Part shown: piece after piece, positions 5,692-7,052 of the stretch
Numbering within the stretch: position 1 is the stretch's first letter
Layout: each line of letters begins with the position of its first letter
Notes under the pieces: generated by a model
What the model saw: only the letters and a program-made list of their open reading frames with translations
Database searches by the model: none
What the model was told of the DNA's origin: nothing
Made by a program: the position numbers and the translations under genes
NCBI GenBank assembly: GCA_946221495.1
Contig: CAMIFA010000210.1
Coordinates: 1-7,052 of the forward strand
Origin: an uncultured cyanobacterium
GTDB lineage: Bacteria > Cyanobacteriota > Cyanobacteriia > Cyanobacteriales > Chroococcidiopsidaceae
Length of the DNA stretch: 7,052 nucleotides
Direction: 5' to 3'

Positions 5692-6039
5692 ATGACATAT
5701 CGACATCAAATCCCTGCTAATGGCTGGAAGGCTGTGATAAGGCATGAAGACGGCTCTCACAGCACCATCCCCCTTGTCTGCTTTGAAATTCTGTGTGCAG
5801 ACGACGACGATGAAGATGACTATAGTCACTACGACTCAGAATGTGAAGATATTAAGAGCGAAGCAAAAAAGGGGAGCGCAATGGAGGCAGCGGGACTAGC
5901 TTTCTTTGAAGGACATCCCCAATGGAAGCCAAAACTTGCATTGTCAGAGGTACATACTGTTTCAGGTTTTCTTGGCTACTTGCCACCAGGTGAGGACTTA
6001 GAGGAATGGCTAAAAGACTTACCTGAACAGCCTAAATGA
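5692..6039 (+). CDS. Acidic protein of unknown function, coupled to the replication gene
   Basis: I do not recognise this 115-residue protein. It has 24 acidic and 10 Lys/Arg residues, and an uninterrupted acidic run DDDDEDD at 37-43 within a stretch rich in D, E, S and Y (37-57). The N-terminal part (NGWKAVIRHEDGSHSTIPLVCFEIL) looks like a small beta-rich fold. The C-terminal half contains AMEAAGLAFFEGHPQW (63-78) and ends in an acidic helix (EDLEEWLKDL, 101-110). No signal peptide, membrane segment or metal-binding cluster is seen. Its start is 11 nt after the replication gene, with an AGGAGG site overlapping that stop, so it is very likely in the same operon. A role as partner or regulator of the replication protein, or as a DNA mimic, is possible but unproven. 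Confidence 0.8.
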   Translation: MTYRHQIPANGWKAVIRHEDGSHSTIPLVCFEILCADDDDEDDYSHYDSECEDIKSEAKKGSAMEAAGLAFFEGHPQWKPKLALSEVHTVSGFLGYLPPGEDLEEWLKDLPEQPK

Positions 6040-6059
6040 AACTAACCAGAGGAAACACA

Positions 6060-6284
6060 ATGTCACAACTAATCGTTTCAGACCCAAATGTATTAATGGG
6101 GAAGCCTGTAGTCACTGGAACCCGCATCAGCGTCGAACTGATACTAGAAAAATTAGCCGAAGGTGAAACCATCGAACAAATCTTGTCAGCGCATCCGCAA
6201 TTAACCCGTGAAGCAATCTTTGCGGCGCTGAAATTTGCAGCCCAATCCTTGCGTGCTGATGTCATTTATCCCACTGCTAGTTAA
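6060..6284 (+). CDS. DUF433 antitoxin (VapB-like)
   Basis: The 74-residue DUF433 protein is a helical DNA-binding-type fold encoded with DUF5615 PIN-like toxins in predicted type II toxin-antitoxin pairs. The family pattern is clear: SDPNVLMGKPVVTGTRISVELILEKLAEGETIEQILSAHPQLTREAIFAALKFAAQ (residues 7-62), with the GKPVVTGTRI turn and the PQLTREAIFAAL helix. ATG 6060 is preferred because AGAGGA (6048-6053) lies 6 nt upstream. An in-frame ATG at 6036 overlaps the previous stop (ATGA) but has no Shine-Dalgarno and would add eight untypical residues. Its expected role is to bind and neutralise the toxin and to repress its own operon. The toxin gene starts 6 nt downstream but is frameshifted, so this may be an orphan antitoxin. 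Confidence 0.88.
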   Translation: MSQLIVSDPNVLMGKPVVTGTRISVELILEKLAEGETIEQILSAHPQLTREAIFAALKFAAQSLRADVIYPTAS

Positions 6285-6290
6285 AACTGC

Positions 6291-6648
6291 ATGAACTTTC
6301 TAGCTGACGAAGGAGTAGATAGACAAATCGTTGAGCGGCTGCGGATTGAAGGTGGAGAGCGTTCTCTATGTAGCCGAAATGCAACCAGGCATTAGTGATA
6401 ATGTCGTCCTAGACATAGCCAATCAACACAGTGCCTTGCTGCTAACAGCCGACAAAGACTTTGGCGAACTCGTGTTTCGCCTGCGACGCATAACTTGCGG
6501 TGTCATATTACTGCGACTAGCTGGGCTATCGCCAGAGCGTAAGGCAGAAATAGTTATCTTAATCATCAATCAGCATAAAGATGAGTTAATCGGAGCTTTC
6601 ACCGTAATTGCTCCTGGCAGTCTTCGCGTTCGTCGGCAAATTGAGTAA
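6291..6648 (+). pseudogene. Frameshifted DUF5615 PIN-like toxin (VapC-like)
   Basis: From ATG 6291 the frame reads MNFLADEGVDRQIVERLRIEGGE and then diverges, stopping at a TAG near 6393. The rest of the family sequence continues in the +1 frame: VLYVAEMQPGISDNVVLDIANQHSALLL, then TADKDFGELVFRLRR, to TAA at 6646-6648. Removing one base (for example C6360 in GGAGAGCGTT) restores a continuous 118-residue protein of normal family length. Both acidic clusters expected of the PIN-like active site are present but in different frames: D6/E7 at the N terminus and the TADKDF motif in the middle. The intact protein would be a predicted ribonuclease toxin neutralised by the DUF433 protein. No slippery heptamer is apparent at the junction. 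A sequencing error cannot be excluded. Confidence 0.85.
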
Positions 6649-6713
6649 CCGAAGAATTGATTTAGGAATTGAGGTGTGCGATCGTTGTGTTGTTGGGTGG
6701 GTAATTAAATCCA

Positions 6714-7052
6714 ATGTCCCTTTCAGCTAAACAACCTCGGTCAATTCAAATTTGCTATGCGCTAATCAAATCGCTGAACTGGCGATCAGATCATCCTAGA
6801 ATCACTAGCTGGTTATCGCGTGTAGGCATAGCGCTAACAGGGCAGCCGTACCTAATTGACAAATCTACAATTCCTGAGACAGTCTATACTTCCCTCACCA
6901 AGTTTCTAGACTTGTACTACAAATGCGATCGCACACTGATGCTGTTGCGGTGGGATTGGAATCACCCAGAAGTTAAGAAGGTTCAGAGGAAGTATGGTTG
7001 CGAAGGTCAGTTATTAGACGACACTGTTAATGGCGGGTTAGAAGAGAGTATT
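6714..7052 (+). CDS. Unrecognised protein, N-terminal part, running off the window
   Basis: An open frame starts at ATG 6714 and continues without a stop for 113 codons to the last base. An in-frame TAA at 6702-6704 closes it upstream. It begins MSLSAKQPRSIQICYALIK and contains TSWLSRVGIALTGQP, KFLDLYYKCDRTLMLLRWDW and HPEVKKVQRKYGCEGQLLDD. It is rich in K, R, W and Y with several predicted helices, and has no signal peptide. I do not recognise the family. No good Shine-Dalgarno is visible (GGGTGGG at 6695-6701 is weak). It lies 65 nt after the broken toxin gene; that gap holds nothing I can name. A HIP1 octamer at 6925-6932 and normal cyanobacterial codon use support real coding sequence. 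Confidence 0.6.
   Translation, partial: MSLSAKQPRSIQICYALIKSLNWRSDHPRITSWLSRVGIALTGQPYLIDKSTIPETVYTSLTKFLDLYYKCDRTLMLLRWDWNHPEVKKVQRKYGCEGQLLDDTVNGGLEESI

Larger units (their letters stand above)
1444..6932. repeat. HIP1 octamers (GCGATCGC), six dispersed copies
   Basis: Perfect copies lie at 1444-1451, 1817-1824, 3010-3017, 4191-4198, 5340-5347 and 6925-6932. The octamer is overrepresented in many cyanobacterial genomes. Copies occur both in the chromosomal part and in the element-like part, all within coding sequence. The entry spans the outermost copies and is not a continuous repeat. Confidence 0.9.

Noticed and set aside
6036..6059. ATGA-overlap start for the DUF433 gene
   Set aside because: No Shine-Dalgarno precedes it, while AGAGGA is well placed for ATG 6060, where the family's normal N terminus begins.
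2346..7052. A second copy of the tRNA-Ser 3' end (attachment repeat) or a CRISPR array
   Set aside because: I scanned for the T-arm and acceptor sequence and for regularly spaced repeats and saw neither within the window.

Overview
The window reads as cyanobacterial DNA. The main signs are six perfect HIP1 octamers (GCGATCGC) in about 7 kb, a NadA of the cyanobacterial type, a metallophosphoesterase of a family I associate with cyanobacteria and plants, and a large replication protein of the DUF3854/CyRepA kind known mainly from cyanobacterial plasmids and elements. Nothing here fixes the genus.

Layout. The left third (1-2208) is ordinary chromosome. A perfect 24-bp terminator hairpin lies downstream of nadA (quinolinate synthase, minus strand). 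nadA is divergent from a calcineurin-like metallophosphoesterase gene (plus strand), and the two candidate promoters overlap in a 169-bp gap. A tRNA-Ser(UGA) gene follows at 2261-2345.

The character changes directly after the tRNA. Positions 2346-2911 (566 bp) hold no clear protein gene but much regulatory structure: a 9-bp inverted repeat straddling a promoter-like sequence, an intrinsic terminator that could end a roughly 155-nt small RNA, a perfect TATAAT box, a possible 15-residue leader peptide, and a second intrinsic terminator still upstream of the next gene. Then comes a plus-strand cluster: a 922-residue primase/helicase-type replication protein (DUF3854 Toprim-like domain, P4/D5-type SF3 helicase, two SH3-like repeats at the C terminus), a tightly coupled 115-residue acidic protein of unknown function, a DUF433 antitoxin gene, its DUF5615 PIN-like toxin partner broken by a one-base insertion, and the start of an unrecognised gene that leaves the window at 7052.

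Interpretation. A plasmid-type replication gene plus a toxin-antitoxin pair beside a tRNA gene suggests the left end of an integrated plasmid, satellite or genomic island, with tRNA-Ser as the possible attachment site. No integrase, relaxase or second tRNA 3'-end copy is visible here, so integration is inferred. HIP1 sites inside the replication gene suggest long residence in cyanobacteria. The parts most worth following up are the structured leader before the replication gene, the candidate small RNA, the tandem C-terminal modules and the broken toxin beside its intact antitoxin.
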